Shown here: piece after piece, positions 1 through 6,984 of the stretch
How positions within the stretch are numbered: the stretch's first letter is position 1
How the letters are laid out: every line of letters starts with the position of its first letter
From: Thermoleophilia bacterium
GTDB lineage: Bacteria; Actinomycetota; Thermoleophilia; Gaiellales; Gaiellaceae
Direction of reading: 5' to 3'
Length of the DNA stretch: 40,821 nucleotides
Assembly: GCA_023382435.1 (NCBI GenBank)
Contig: JAHDVS010000021.1
Location: forward strand, 1 to 40,821
Made by a program: the position numbers and the translations under genes
Notes under the pieces: generated by a model
Told to the model about the DNA's origin: nothing
Seen by the model: only the letters and a program-made list of their open reading frames with translations
Databases searched by the model: none

Positions 1-307
1 TGCCGAGGAAGTTGCGGAAGACGTCGGCGACGGTGACGCCGCGCGCGTAGTGGCAGGCCTGCTCGCGGTTGAGCGGGCTGACGACGTCGTCGGGGCCGAG
101 CGCGAGCCCGGCCCCGGCGGCGACGGCCTCCTGCTGGTTGCCCGTGTAGACGGAGCCCGGGACGCGCCCCTGGCGGTAGAGAGCCATGATCCGGTCCTCC
201 GCGTAGCGCTGGAGCAGCATCAGGCGGAACAGCTCGAGGCGCGTCTCCGGCGGCACCCCGGGCGCCTCGACCGCCGGACTGGCAGCGTGCGGGGCGTCAG
301 TAGGCAA
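1..307 (-). CDS. 2-oxoacid dehydrogenase E1 component, alpha subunit (partial)
   Basis: Partial gene whose 3' part lies beyond the left edge. The visible N-terminal ~100 residues match thiamine-diphosphate-dependent E1 alpha subunits (branched-chain 2-oxoacid, pyruvate or acetoin dehydrogenase type): a helix with LFRLMLLQRYAEDRI, then GRVPGSVYTGNQQEAV and a GPDDVVSPLNREQACHYARG segment. With the beta subunit it would decarboxylate a 2-oxoacid and pass the acyl group to a lipoyl E2. There is no ATG near the beginning. I chose TTG at 307 because AGGAG lies 4 bases upstream inside the end of the beta gene, giving an 11-base overlap; a GTG some 15 codons further in is the alternative. The substrate cannot be told from this fragment. 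The family assignment is firm, the start is not. Confidence 0.8.
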   Translation of the reverse strand, partial: MPTDAPHAASPAVEAPGVPPETRLELFRLMLLQRYAEDRIMALYRQGRVPGSVYTGNQQEAVAAGAGLALGPDDVVSPLNREQACHYARGVTVADVFRNFLG

Positions 308-1256
308 GGAGCTCCTCCAGGGCCGCGCGGACGGACGCCGGCGACGGCAGGTAGGCGTCCTCGAGCTCCGGCGCGAACGGCACGGGCGTGTCGGGCGCCG
401 CGACGAGCACGGGCGGCGCGTCGAGCTGCTCGAACGCCTCGCGGGCGACGAGCGAGAGGACGAGGCCCGCGCAGCCGATCGAGCGGGAGGCCTCCTGGAG
501 CACGAGCACTTTGGAGGTGCGCGCGATCGAGGCGAGGATTGCCTCCTCGTCGAGCGGCCATAACGTGCGCAGGTCGAGGATCTCGACGTCGAGATCCTCC
601 GCGGCCTCGAGCGCGAGGCCCACGCCCGCCCCGTAGGTGACGACGGTCGCGCCGGAGCCGGGCCGGGCGATCCGTGCCCGCCCGAGCGGCGTGCGCAGGG
701 CCCGGTCGGGTTGCTCGCCCCTGGCGCGGCGGTAGAGCGCCTTGTGCTCGAGGTAGAGGACCGGGTCGTCGTCCTCGATCGCGGCGCGCAGGAGCCCGTA
801 GGCGTCCTCTGTGCTGGCCGGACAGACGACCTTGAGGCCGGCGGTGCCGACGAACCAGCCCTCGGGGCAGGAGGCATGGAACGGCCCGCCGCGCACGCCG
901 CCGCCGAACGGGGCGCGGAGCACGAGCGGCAGGCGGATGCCGGAGCGCCAGTGCGTCTTCGCCGCGAGCGTCATCACGATGTCGAACGGGCAGGTCAGGA
1001 AGTCCGCGAACTGGAGCTCGACGACCGGCCGTTCGCCCATCCAGGCGGCGCCGACCGCGGCGCCGACGAAGCCCTCCTCGCTGATCGGCGTGTCGATCAC
1101 GCGCCCGTCGCCGAACTCCTGCCAGAGCCCGCGCGTGACCCCGAACGGGCCGCCGAAGCGGCCGATGTCCTCGCCGATCAGGAACACTCGCTCGTCCGCG
1201 GCGAGCGCGTCAGCGAGGGCGAGCCGGATCGCGTCGAGGTACGTGATCTCGCTCAT
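297..1256 (-). CDS. 2-oxoacid dehydrogenase E1 component, beta subunit
   Basis: 319 residues, the normal length for E1 beta (transketolase-like pyrimidine-binding and C-terminal domains). Visible marks are the N-terminal FLIGEDIGRFGG segment, DTPISEEGFVGAAVG around residues 56-70 (this region holds the glutamate that activates thiamine diphosphate), PLVLRAPFGGGVRGGPFHA, and the C-terminal EILDLRTLWPLDEEAI typical of the family. It forms an alpha2beta2 heterotetramer with the product of the overlapping downstream gene. In most operons alpha comes before beta; here beta is first. The nearby methylmalonate-semialdehyde dehydrogenase makes a branched-chain 2-oxoacid a reasonable substrate, but acetoin or pyruvate cannot be excluded. 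The gene starts 130 bases after the short-chain dehydrogenase on the same strand and may be cotranscribed with it. Confidence 0.92.
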   Translation of the reverse strand: MSEITYLDAIRLALADALAADERVFLIGEDIGRFGGPFGVTRGLWQEFGDGRVIDTPISEEGFVGAAVGAAWMGERPVVELQFADFLTCPFDIVMTLAAKTHWRSGIRLPLVLRAPFGGGVRGGPFHASCPEGWFVGTAGLKVVCPASTEDAYGLLRAAIEDDDPVLYLEHKALYRRARGEQPDRALRTPLGRARIARPGSGATVVTYGAGVGLALEAAEDLDVEILDLRTLWPLDEEAILASIARTSKVLVLQEASRSIGCAGLVLSLVAREAFEQLDAPPVLVAAPDTPVPFAPELEDAYLPSPASVRAALEELLAY

Positions 1257-1386
1257 CCGACCGGTGGATGAAGTCGTTGCAAAGCGGGCACGGAGTCCTG
1301 ACGATACGTGAACCTCACGCGCGGGTTCCCCCGCTGGTCTCAGTACCCGGATGGCGCGGTGGAGCGGCGCTCGGGTCGGGGCGCGC

Positions 1387-2151
1387 TCACGCCGCCAGAC
1401 CGCCGTCGACGAGCAGGGCGGCGCCGGTGACGTACGAGGCCGCGTCGGAGGCCAGGAACAGTGCGGGCTCCGCTACCTCCTCGAGCGTTGCAAGCCGGCC
1501 GAGTGGGGTCTGCCCGAGCACCTCCGCCCGCAGGTGGTCGACCGCGAGCATCGCCCGGGTCAGGTCGGTCTCGACGTACCCCGGGCAGATCGCGTTCACC
1601 CGCACCCCCCGCGACGCCCACTCGCGCCCGAGCGTACGGGCGAGGTGCACGACCGAGGCTTTGGAGGCGCCGTACGCGGCCGTGCGCGGGCTCCCGATCA
1701 GTCCGATCGCGCTCGCGACCAGCACGACCGAGCCACCGTGCTCGAGCAGCACCGGGGCGGCGGCGCGCACCGTCAGGTACGAGCCCGTCAGATTGACGTC
1801 GAGGATCTGCCGCCAGGCCTCGACGTCGTGGTGCTCGGTTCGCTGGCGCACCGGGGAGATCCCGGCGGCACAGACGACGACGCTCGGGGGGCCGAGCACG
1901 GATATGACCTCGGCCACCGCGCGTTCGCAGGCGGCCTGGTCGGTGACATCGAGCTCGACCGCGAAGCCCCGCTCTCCGATCTCGGCGGCGACGCTCTCGC
2001 ACTGGGCGCGCGTGCGCGCGGCCACGGCGATCCTTCCGCCCCCGGCCGCGAGCCCGAGGGCGATCGCACGGCCGATACCGCGGCCGCCGCCCGTGACGAG
2101 GCAGACGCGGCCCTCGAAGCGCTGCGGGACTCGATCCTCCACCGCGCTCAC
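1387..2151 (-). CDS. Short-chain dehydrogenase/reductase (SDR, classical type)
   Basis: 254 residues, the standard length of a classical SDR. The Rossmann glycine motif TGGGRGIG lies at 20-27, CAAG in place of NNAG at about 94-97, the structural Asn at 120, the catalytic Ser at 147 and the Y-x-x-x-K pair at Tyr160/Lys164. The C-terminus (FLASDAASYVTGAALLVDGG) is typical of 3-oxoacyl-ACP reductase-like members. It should oxidise or reduce a secondary alcohol or ketone with NAD(P); the substrate is not readable. It starts with GTG at 2151, inside a GTGA overlap with the stop of the small upstream ORF, so translation of the two is probably coupled. The position beside a TetR regulator and E1 genes suggests a catabolic role. 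Confidence 0.9.
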   Translation of the reverse strand: MSAVEDRVPQRFEGRVCLVTGGGRGIGRAIALGLAAGGGRIAVAARTRAQCESVAAEIGERGFAVELDVTDQAACERAVAEVISVLGPPSVVVCAAGISPVRQRTEHHDVEAWRQILDVNLTGSYLTVRAAAPVLLEHGGSVVLVASAIGLIGSPRTAAYGASKASVVHLARTLGREWASRGVRVNAICPGYVETDLTRAMLAVDHLRAEVLGQTPLGRLATLEEVAEPALFLASDAASYVTGAALLVDGGLAA

Positions 2152-2234
2152 ACCCGGAACTGCTCGAGACCGAGCCCGATCTCGCGCTTGCTCGACTCGA
2201 GCTCGATCTCGAGGAGCCTGATCCCGTAGGGCAT
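2148..2234 (-). CDS. Small 28-residue ORF coupled to the SDR gene
   Basis: A very short gene, 28 codons, with ATG at 2234 preceded by GGGAGG seven bases upstream, and its TGA stop inside the GTGA that starts the SDR gene. Almost every codon ends in G or C, as in the neighbouring genes. The peptide begins MPYGIRLLEIELESSKREIG and is amphipathic and charged, without a membrane segment. I do not recognise it. It could be a leader peptide that controls entry of ribosomes into the SDR cistron, a genuine microprotein, or the relic of a longer gene. The Shine-Dalgarno site and exact overlap argue that it is translated. Confidence 0.55.
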   Translation of the reverse strand: MPYGIRLLEIELESSKREIGLGLEQFRV

Positions 2235-2278
2235 TGGAGACCTCCCGGTTCCGGGCGAGGCGGGCCTCGCATCCACGA

Positions 2279-2308
2279 TTGACGACCGACCGGTCGGTCG
2301 AGTATCGT
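2279..2308 (+). promoter_or_regulatory. Promoter of the tetR-hpaB-like operon
   Basis: A TTGACG -35 box (2279-2284) and a TATCGT -10 box (2303-2308) are separated by 18 bases. The GTG start of the TetR gene follows 7 bases after the -10 box, so the transcript should be leaderless or nearly so. The spacer contains the palindromic operator. Confidence 0.65.
2283..2300. promoter_or_regulatory. Palindromic TetR-type operator
   Basis: A perfect 18-base palindrome (CGACCGACCGGTCGGTCG) fills the spacer between the -35 and -10 boxes of the TetR promoter. ACCGACCGGT-type palindromes are common operators of TetR/FadR-like regulators. A repressor bound here would block its own promoter and, from 48 bases upstream of the small ORF, probably also the divergent SDR/E1 transcript. 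The binding itself is inferred. Confidence 0.65.
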
Positions 2309-2315
2309 AGGCGGC

Positions 2316-2894
2316 GTGGCTCCCCCTGTCAAGGCCGACGAGAAGCGGCGCGAGCTGGTCGGCAGGGCCGCCGATCTCTTCGACCGGGCCGGCTACCACA
2401 CGACCGGCGTGAGCGAGCTCGCACAGGCCGTCGGGATCCGCAAGCCGACGCTGTACCACTACTTCTCGGGTAAGGACGAGATCCTGTTCTCGATCCACGA
2501 GGAGTTCATCGATCTCCTGATCGAGCGGCAGGAGGCGCGCCCCATGCTCGGGGCGCAGGACGGGCTGCGCGAGGTGATGGCGGACGTGCTCGGCCTGATG
2601 GATACCCACCGGGGCCACGTGCGGGTGTTCTTCGAGCACCACCGGGAGCTTTCGGCTGCCGACCGGGAGACGATCCGGGTCAAGCGCGACCGCTACCAGT
2701 CGCTCGTCGAGGACGTGATCGCCCATGGGATCCGGGACGGTGAGCTGCGCGACGTCGATCCGCGGCTCGCGACCCTCGCGGTGTTCGGGATGTGCAACTG
2801 GGCCTACCAGTGGTATCGGGCGGATGGCCCGCTCTCGAGCCGCGAGCTCGCGGAGGTCTTCTTCGATCTCCTGTTCAACGGACTGAGGAGGTAA
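2316..2894 (+). CDS. TetR/AcrR family transcriptional regulator
   Basis: 192 residues, the usual TetR length. The N-terminal DNA-binding domain is clear: RAADLFDRAGYHTTGVSELAQAVGIRKPTLYHYFSGKDEIL at about 17-57, with the recognition helix ending in LYHYF. The C-terminal ligand-binding part (VFFEHHRELSAADRETIRVKRDRY and a WYRADGPLSSRELAEVFFDLLFNGL tail) resembles the FadR/KstR-like group that senses acyl-CoA thioesters. It probably represses its own operon and the divergent SDR/E1 genes through the palindrome just upstream. Its last two sense codons, AGG AGG, form the ribosome-binding site of the next gene, so the two are tightly coupled. The effector is unknown; an acyl-CoA is a guess from subfamily resemblance. 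Confidence 0.9.
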   Translation: MAPPVKADEKRRELVGRAADLFDRAGYHTTGVSELAQAVGIRKPTLYHYFSGKDEILFSIHEEFIDLLIERQEARPMLGAQDGLREVMADVLGLMDTHRGHVRVFFEHHRELSAADRETIRVKRDRYQSLVEDVIAHGIRDGELRDVDPRLATLAVFGMCNWAYQWYRADGPLSSRELAEVFFDLLFNGLRR

Positions 2895-2896
2895 CG

Positions 2897-4294
2897 GTGC
2901 GGACGGCGGACGAATATCTGACGGGGCTGCGCGACGGGCGCGAGGTCTGGTACCGGGGGAAGCGGGTGCCCGACGTGGTCGAGCATCCCGAGCTGGGCGT
3001 GGGCGCCCGGCACGCGGCGCTCGACTTCGAGTTCGCCGACGACCCGGAGAACCACTCGCTCGCCGTCACGGACGGCCACTCGACCTATTACCACCTGCCG
3101 CGGGACACGTCCGCCCTCAGGCGGCGCTCGCTCCTGATCGAGAGCTCGACCGCGTTTGCCGACACGCTCGTGATCCTCGTCAAGGAGATCGGCACGGACG
3201 CGCTGTTCGCGCTCCATCGCGTCACGCACGGCACCGACTGGTACGGGCGCGTCGAGGACTACCATCGCCACTGCCGCGAGGGTGATCTGGCGCTCGCGGT
3301 TGCCCAGACGGACGTCAAGGGCGATCGTTCCAAGGGGCCGTCCGGCCAGGTGGATCCCGACCTCTACGTGCACGTCGTCGACCGCCGGCCCGACGGGGTC
3401 GTTGTTCGCGGCGCGAAAGTTCACACGACGTCGTGCCCGAACGTGGACGAGGTGATCGCGATCCCCACCCGGGCGCTGAAGCCCGGGGAGGAGGACTGGG
3501 CGATCGCGTTCGCGCTCCCGGTCGCGACACCCGGGGTGAAGCTGTTCGCCTCCGACTTCCTGCACGCCGACCGCGATCCGTGGACGCGACCGGTCTCGCA
3601 CCGCCACAAGCTGACGGAGACCCTGACGGTCTTCGACGACGTCTTCGTTCCGAACGAGCGGATCTTCCTCGACGGCGACCTCGCGCTGGCCGGACGGCTG
3701 GCGCTCGAGTTCGTCGAGTACCACCGCTTCACGGCCGTCTCCTACAAGCTCCCGCTCGTCGACGCGTTCGTCGGGCTGGCCATGCTGCTCGCCGAGGCGA
3801 ACGGCATCCAGCGCGCCTCCCACGTACGCGACAAGCTGGTCGCGCTCGTCGGGTACGCGGAGACGGTGCGCGGGCTCACGCACCTGGCCGCCGACCGCTG
3901 CCGCGTGGACGGGCCGACGGGGATCGCCTACCCGGACCCGATGACGACGAACCTGGCCAAGTGGACGTTCGCCCGCGACTACCACGCGGCCGTCGAGAAA
4001 GTGATCGACATCGCCGGAGGCCTGCTCGTCACCGGGCCCGGCGGTGACGACTGGCGCTCGGAGGAGGTGCGCCCGTACCTCGAGAAGTACTTCGCCGGCG
4101 CGGTACCGGCGGCCCAGCGCCTCGCGCTGATGAACCTCGCGTCGGACCTGCTGGCCCGCGAGTACGCGGGCTACCAGAGCGTGCTCGCGATCCATGCCGA
4201 AGGCTCGCTCGAGGCCGAGAAGCTGATGATCGCCCGCTCCTACGACAGCGGGGCGGCGGTCGCGTACGCGCGGAAGCTGGCAGGCCTTTCCTGA
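2897..4294 (+). CDS. HpaB-family flavoprotein (4-hydroxyphenylacetate 3-hydroxylase / 4-hydroxybutyryl-CoA dehydratase family)
   Basis: 465 residues from the GTG at 2897, chosen because AGGAGG lies 5 bases upstream; the frame stays open further up only by overlapping tetR. The whole protein follows the HpaB/AbfD fold: AQTDVKGDRSKGPSGQ and DGVVVRGAKVHTT at about 136-178, VFDDVFVPNERIFL at about 245-258, EYHRF at 274-278, and a C-terminal DIAGGLLVT. Family members are FADH2-dependent aromatic monooxygenases or, in the dehydratase branch, carry a [4Fe-4S] cluster. The N-terminal cysteine pair of AbfD is absent, and the position of its last cysteine, seven residues after His276, is Tyr283. A cluster-dependent dehydratase is therefore unlikely. 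Its substrate may be an aromatic or acyl compound sensed by the upstream TetR protein. A flavin reductase partner is not seen in the window. Confidence 0.82.
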   Translation: MRTADEYLTGLRDGREVWYRGKRVPDVVEHPELGVGARHAALDFEFADDPENHSLAVTDGHSTYYHLPRDTSALRRRSLLIESSTAFADTLVILVKEIGTDALFALHRVTHGTDWYGRVEDYHRHCREGDLALAVAQTDVKGDRSKGPSGQVDPDLYVHVVDRRPDGVVVRGAKVHTTSCPNVDEVIAIPTRALKPGEEDWAIAFALPVATPGVKLFASDFLHADRDPWTRPVSHRHKLTETLTVFDDVFVPNERIFLDGDLALAGRLALEFVEYHRFTAVSYKLPLVDAFVGLAMLLAEANGIQRASHVRDKLVALVGYAETVRGLTHLAADRCRVDGPTGIAYPDPMTTNLAKWTFARDYHAAVEKVIDIAGGLLVTGPGGDDWRSEEVRPYLEKYFAGAVPAAQRLALMNLASDLLAREYAGYQSVLAIHAEGSLEAEKLMIARSYDSGAAVAYARKLAGLS

Positions 4295-4308
4295 TCGCAG
4301 CGCGATAT

Positions 4309-4323
4309 AGGGGTCTGACCCCT
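4309..4323. repeat. Short palindrome AGGGGTC-T-GACCCCT
   Basis: A 15-base inverted repeat with a single central base lies between the convergent HpaB-like and mmsA genes. A close relative, AGGGGTCGGGCCCCT, lies at about 27236-27250. It may be part of a termination region or a small dispersed repeat; the sequence alone cannot decide. Confidence 0.45.
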
Positions 4324-4357
4324 CAATGTGCGCTTAACACGACCGCCCGCTCGAGGG

Positions 4358-4379
4358 GTGGGGCAGGACCCGCCCCCAC
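4358..4379. terminator. Possible bidirectional terminator hairpin
   Basis: A GTGGGG/CCCCAC stem with a loop of about ten bases lies between two convergent genes, 64 bases after the HpaB-like stop and 11 bases after the mmsA stop. There is no good T-run on either side, so this is a weak call made mainly on position. Confidence 0.35.
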
Positions 4380-4389
4380 ACGTGTCGTC

Positions 4390-5940
4390 CTAGCGCGTCT
4401 GCGGGAAGCCGAGGTCGATCCTGCTCGTCGCCGGGTCGGGCCAGCGGCTCGTCACGACCTTGCCGCGGGTGTAGAAGTTGACGGACTCGGGGCCGTACGC
4501 GTGGGAGTCGCCGAACAGCGACGCCTTCCAACCGCCGAACGAGTAGTAGGCGACAGGCACCGGGATCGACACGTTGATCCCGACCATCCCGGCCGTCGCC
4601 TCGAACTGGAACTGCCGGGCGGCGCCGCCGTCGCGGGTGAAGATCGCGGTGCCGTTCCCGTACGGGTTCTCGTTCACCAGCCGCACGGCCTCGTCGTACG
4701 TTCCGGTCCGGACGACCGAGAGCACCGGGCCGAAGATCTCGTCCCGGTAGCAGTCCATCTCGGGCGTCACGTGGTCGAGCAGCGACACCCCGACGAAAAA
4801 CCCCTCGCCGGGCACGTCGAGCTCGCGCCCGTCCGCTATCACCGTCGCACCCTGCTCGCGCCCGCGCTCGACGTACGAGGCGACCCTGTCGCGATGCTCG
4901 CGCGTGATCAGAGGCCCCATCTCCGAGCCCGGCTCGAGCCCCGGCCCGACCCTCACGGTCGGCAGCCGGTCGCGGATCGCCTCGACGAGGGGGTCGGCGA
5001 CGTCACCGACAGCGACCACGACCGACACCGCCATGCAGCGCTCGCCCGCCGAGCCGTACGCGGCGCTGACGGCGGCGTCCGCAGCCATGTCGATGTCGGC
5101 GTCGGGCAGAACGACCATGTGGTTCTTCGCGCCGCCGAGCGCCTGCACGCGCTTGCCGTTGCGGGTGCCGGCCTCGTAGATCGAACGGGCGATCGGGGTC
5201 GAGCCGACGAACGAGACCGCCGCCACGTCCGGGTGCTCGAGCAGCCGCTCGACCGCGACCCGGTCTCCGTTGACGACGCTGAACACCCCGGCCGGTACGC
5301 CCGCCTCGTGCAGCAACTCCGCCACGTAGAGCGACGCGCTCGGGTCCTTCTCCGACGGCTTCAGCACGAAGCAGTTGCCGCACGCGAGCGCCGGCGCCCA
5401 CATCCACATCGGCACCATCGCCGGGAAGTTGAACGGCGTGATCCCGGCGACCACGCCGAGCGGCTGGCGGATCGAGTAGACGTCGACGCCGGTGGACGCC
5501 TGCTCCGAGAAGCCGCCCTTGAGCAGGGTCGGGATGCCGCACGCGTGCTCGACCACCTCAAGCCCGCGCGCCACCTCTCCCATCGCGTCGGACAGCACCT
5601 TGCCGTGCTCCGCGGTCAGGATCCGCGCAATCTCTTCGCGGTGCGCATTGACGACCTCGCGGATCCGGAACATCAGCTCCGCGCGACGTGACAGGGACAG
5701 CGCACGCCATTCGGAGAACGCGGCCTTCGCAGCGGCGACCGCGCGGTCGACCTCCTCGACCGAGGCGAAGTCGACCGCCCCCGTCTGTACCCCGGTCGCG
5801 GGGTCGTAGACGGGTCCGCTCAGCCCGGATGTCCCGGCGGCCGCCGCCCCCGCGATCCAGTGACCGATCCGCCTCGGCCCCCCGGCCTCGTCACCGCGCT
5901 CGCGGCCCGACGAGGGCGCGGCCACGCTCTGCTCTGCCAT
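4390..5940 (-). CDS. mmsA: Methylmalonate-semialdehyde dehydrogenase (acylating)
   Basis: 516 residues; MmsA proteins are usually about 500. The enzyme converts methylmalonate semialdehyde, or malonate semialdehyde, with NAD and CoA to propionyl-CoA or acetyl-CoA in valine, myo-inositol or beta-alanine breakdown. The aldehyde dehydrogenase fold is clear: ITPFNFPAMVPMWMWAPALACGN at 167-189, KPSEKDPSA, the MmsA-type QALGGAKNH at 266-274 and the catalytic Cys302 in GSAGERCMAVS. It lacks the usual glutamate general base of hydrolysing ALDHs, as expected for a CoA-acylating member. GAGGAGG sits six bases before the ATG. It is divergent from the lactonase gene and alone on its strand. About 25 extra N-terminal residues precede the conserved GHWIAG segment. 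Confidence 0.95.
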   Translation of the reverse strand: MAEQSVAAPSSGRERGDEAGGPRRIGHWIAGAAAAGTSGLSGPVYDPATGVQTGAVDFASVEEVDRAVAAAKAAFSEWRALSLSRRAELMFRIREVVNAHREEIARILTAEHGKVLSDAMGEVARGLEVVEHACGIPTLLKGGFSEQASTGVDVYSIRQPLGVVAGITPFNFPAMVPMWMWAPALACGNCFVLKPSEKDPSASLYVAELLHEAGVPAGVFSVVNGDRVAVERLLEHPDVAAVSFVGSTPIARSIYEAGTRNGKRVQALGGAKNHMVVLPDADIDMAADAAVSAAYGSAGERCMAVSVVVAVGDVADPLVEAIRDRLPTVRVGPGLEPGSEMGPLITREHRDRVASYVERGREQGATVIADGRELDVPGEGFFVGVSLLDHVTPEMDCYRDEIFGPVLSVVRTGTYDEAVRLVNENPYGNGTAIFTRDGGAARQFQFEATAGMVGINVSIPVPVAYYSFGGWKASLFGDSHAYGPESVNFYTRGKVVTSRWPDPATSRIDLGFPQTR

Positions 5941-5978
5941 GCCGTCCTCCTCACTCGAGGCGTTGCTTTCCGCCCTGG

Positions 5979-5984
5979 AGGATA
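5979..5984 (-). promoter_or_regulatory. Putative -10 box of mmsA
   Basis: TATCCT on the minus strand, 38 bases before the mmsA ATG, leaves room for a short leader containing the GAGGAGG site. It belongs to the TAnnnT -10 pattern seen throughout the window. No strong -35 box is visible. Confidence 0.45.
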
Positions 5985-6006
5985 GACGCGCGCAAGCCGG
6001 GGTCGC

Positions 6007-6014
6007 TATAAGCT
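6007..6014 (+). promoter_or_regulatory. Putative -10 box of the lactonase operon
   Basis: TATAAGCT lies 40 bases before the ATG at 6055, with AAAGGAG as ribosome-binding site in between. The promoter is back to back with that of mmsA, so the two units share a 114-base control region. Confidence 0.5.
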
Positions 6015-6054
6015 CAGGCCGCGGACGACCGGACAGAAAGGAGCAGACGAGCCA

Positions 6055-6975
6055 ATGGGCGTGATCGCCAACAACCCGAAGCTCTACGACCTGATCGACG
6101 CGAGCGCGGAGGTCGAGCGGCTAGCGACGGGCTTCACCTTCACCGAGGGGCCGATCTGGCATCCGGACGGCTACATCCTCTTCTCCGACATGCCGATGGA
6201 CGTCCGGCGCAAGTGGAGCGAGGCCGACGGAGTCGTCGAGGTAATGAGCCCCGCCAACAAGTGCAACGGCATGACCCTCGACGCCGACCTGAATCTGATC
6301 GTCTGCGAGCACTGGACGAGCCAGGTCGTGCGCGCGAAGCTGAACGCGGACGGGACCGAGGCGAGTCGCGAGACGATCGCCTCCCGCTACGGGGGCAAGG
6401 AGTTGAACTCCCCGAACGACGTCGTCGTCAAGTCCGACGGCTCGATCTATTTCTCCGACCCCACCTACGGGCGCTTGGACGTGTTCGGCAATCCGCGCGA
6501 CCAGGATCTCGATTTCCAGGGGGTCTACCGGCTCCCCGCCGGCGGCGGCGAGCTCCAGTTGCTCGCCGACGACTTCACCCAGCCGAACGGCCTCTGCTTC
6601 TCCTCCGACGAGTCGACGCTGTACGTCAACGACTCCGGCGTGCTCCACATCCGCCGCTACTCGGTCAACGCGGACGGAACCCTCTCCGGCGGCGAGGTGA
6701 TCCTCGCGGACATCGGCGATCCCGACGACTTCGACGCCGGTATCTGCGACGGCATGAAGTGCGACGAGCGGGGCAACATCTGGGTCACCGGGCCCGGCGG
6801 CATCTGGGTCGTCTCGCCCGAGGGCGAGCACCTCGGCACCGTCGAGTTCCCCGAGCACACCGGCAACCTCAACTGGGGCGGTCCGGGCTGGGACGTCCTG
6901 TACGTCCCAGCTTCGAGCTCCCTGTACCGCGTCCGGTGCAACGTGAGCGGCAACCGCGTCAGCTACATGCGCTAG
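6055..6975 (+). CDS. SMP-30/gluconolactonase family sugar lactonase
   Basis: 306 residues forming a six-bladed beta-propeller of the SMP-30/regucalcin/LRE family. The metal-site motifs are visible: Glu31 in FTEGPIWHPDG, Asn in NSPNDVVVKSDGSIYFSDPTYG (about 125-146) and Asp in DAGICDGMKCDERGNIWVTGPGG. Family members hydrolyse aldonolactones or other lactones with a divalent metal and act in the cytoplasm when, as here, there is no signal peptide. It is the first gene of a run of three plus-strand genes (lactonase, isochorismatase-fold protein, zinc dehydrogenase) spaced by 2-9 bases, which suggests one catabolic operon. The natural lactone is not known. AAAGGAG lies about 14 bases before the ATG, a slightly long spacing. 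Confidence 0.9.
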   Translation: MGVIANNPKLYDLIDASAEVERLATGFTFTEGPIWHPDGYILFSDMPMDVRRKWSEADGVVEVMSPANKCNGMTLDADLNLIVCEHWTSQVVRAKLNADGTEASRETIASRYGGKELNSPNDVVVKSDGSIYFSDPTYGRLDVFGNPRDQDLDFQGVYRLPAGGGELQLLADDFTQPNGLCFSSDESTLYVNDSGVLHIRRYSVNADGTLSGGEVILADIGDPDDFDAGICDGMKCDERGNIWVTGPGGIWVVSPEGEHLGTVEFPEHTGNLNWGGPGWDVLYVPASSSLYRVRCNVSGNRVSYMR

Positions 6976-6984
6976 GAGGAAGCG

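Noticed and set aside
2148-2726. 192-codon minus-strand frame extending the 28-residue ORF back through tetR
   Set aside because: Most of it is antisense to the HTH and ligand domains of TetR and has low-complexity composition. Only the last 28 codons have their own ribosome-binding site.
2897-4294. 4-hydroxybutyryl-CoA dehydratase as the firm name of the HpaB-family gene
   Set aside because: The cysteine ligands of the [4Fe-4S] cluster known for that enzyme are not present, so I kept only the family name.
4501-5691. Long open frame antisense to mmsA (and similar frames opposite gatB, serA, the PBP and others)
   Set aside because: In DNA this rich in G and C, stop codons are rare, so long antisense frames are expected. 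They show no recognisable domains, are very rich in Arg, Asp and His, and lie fully opposite clear genes.
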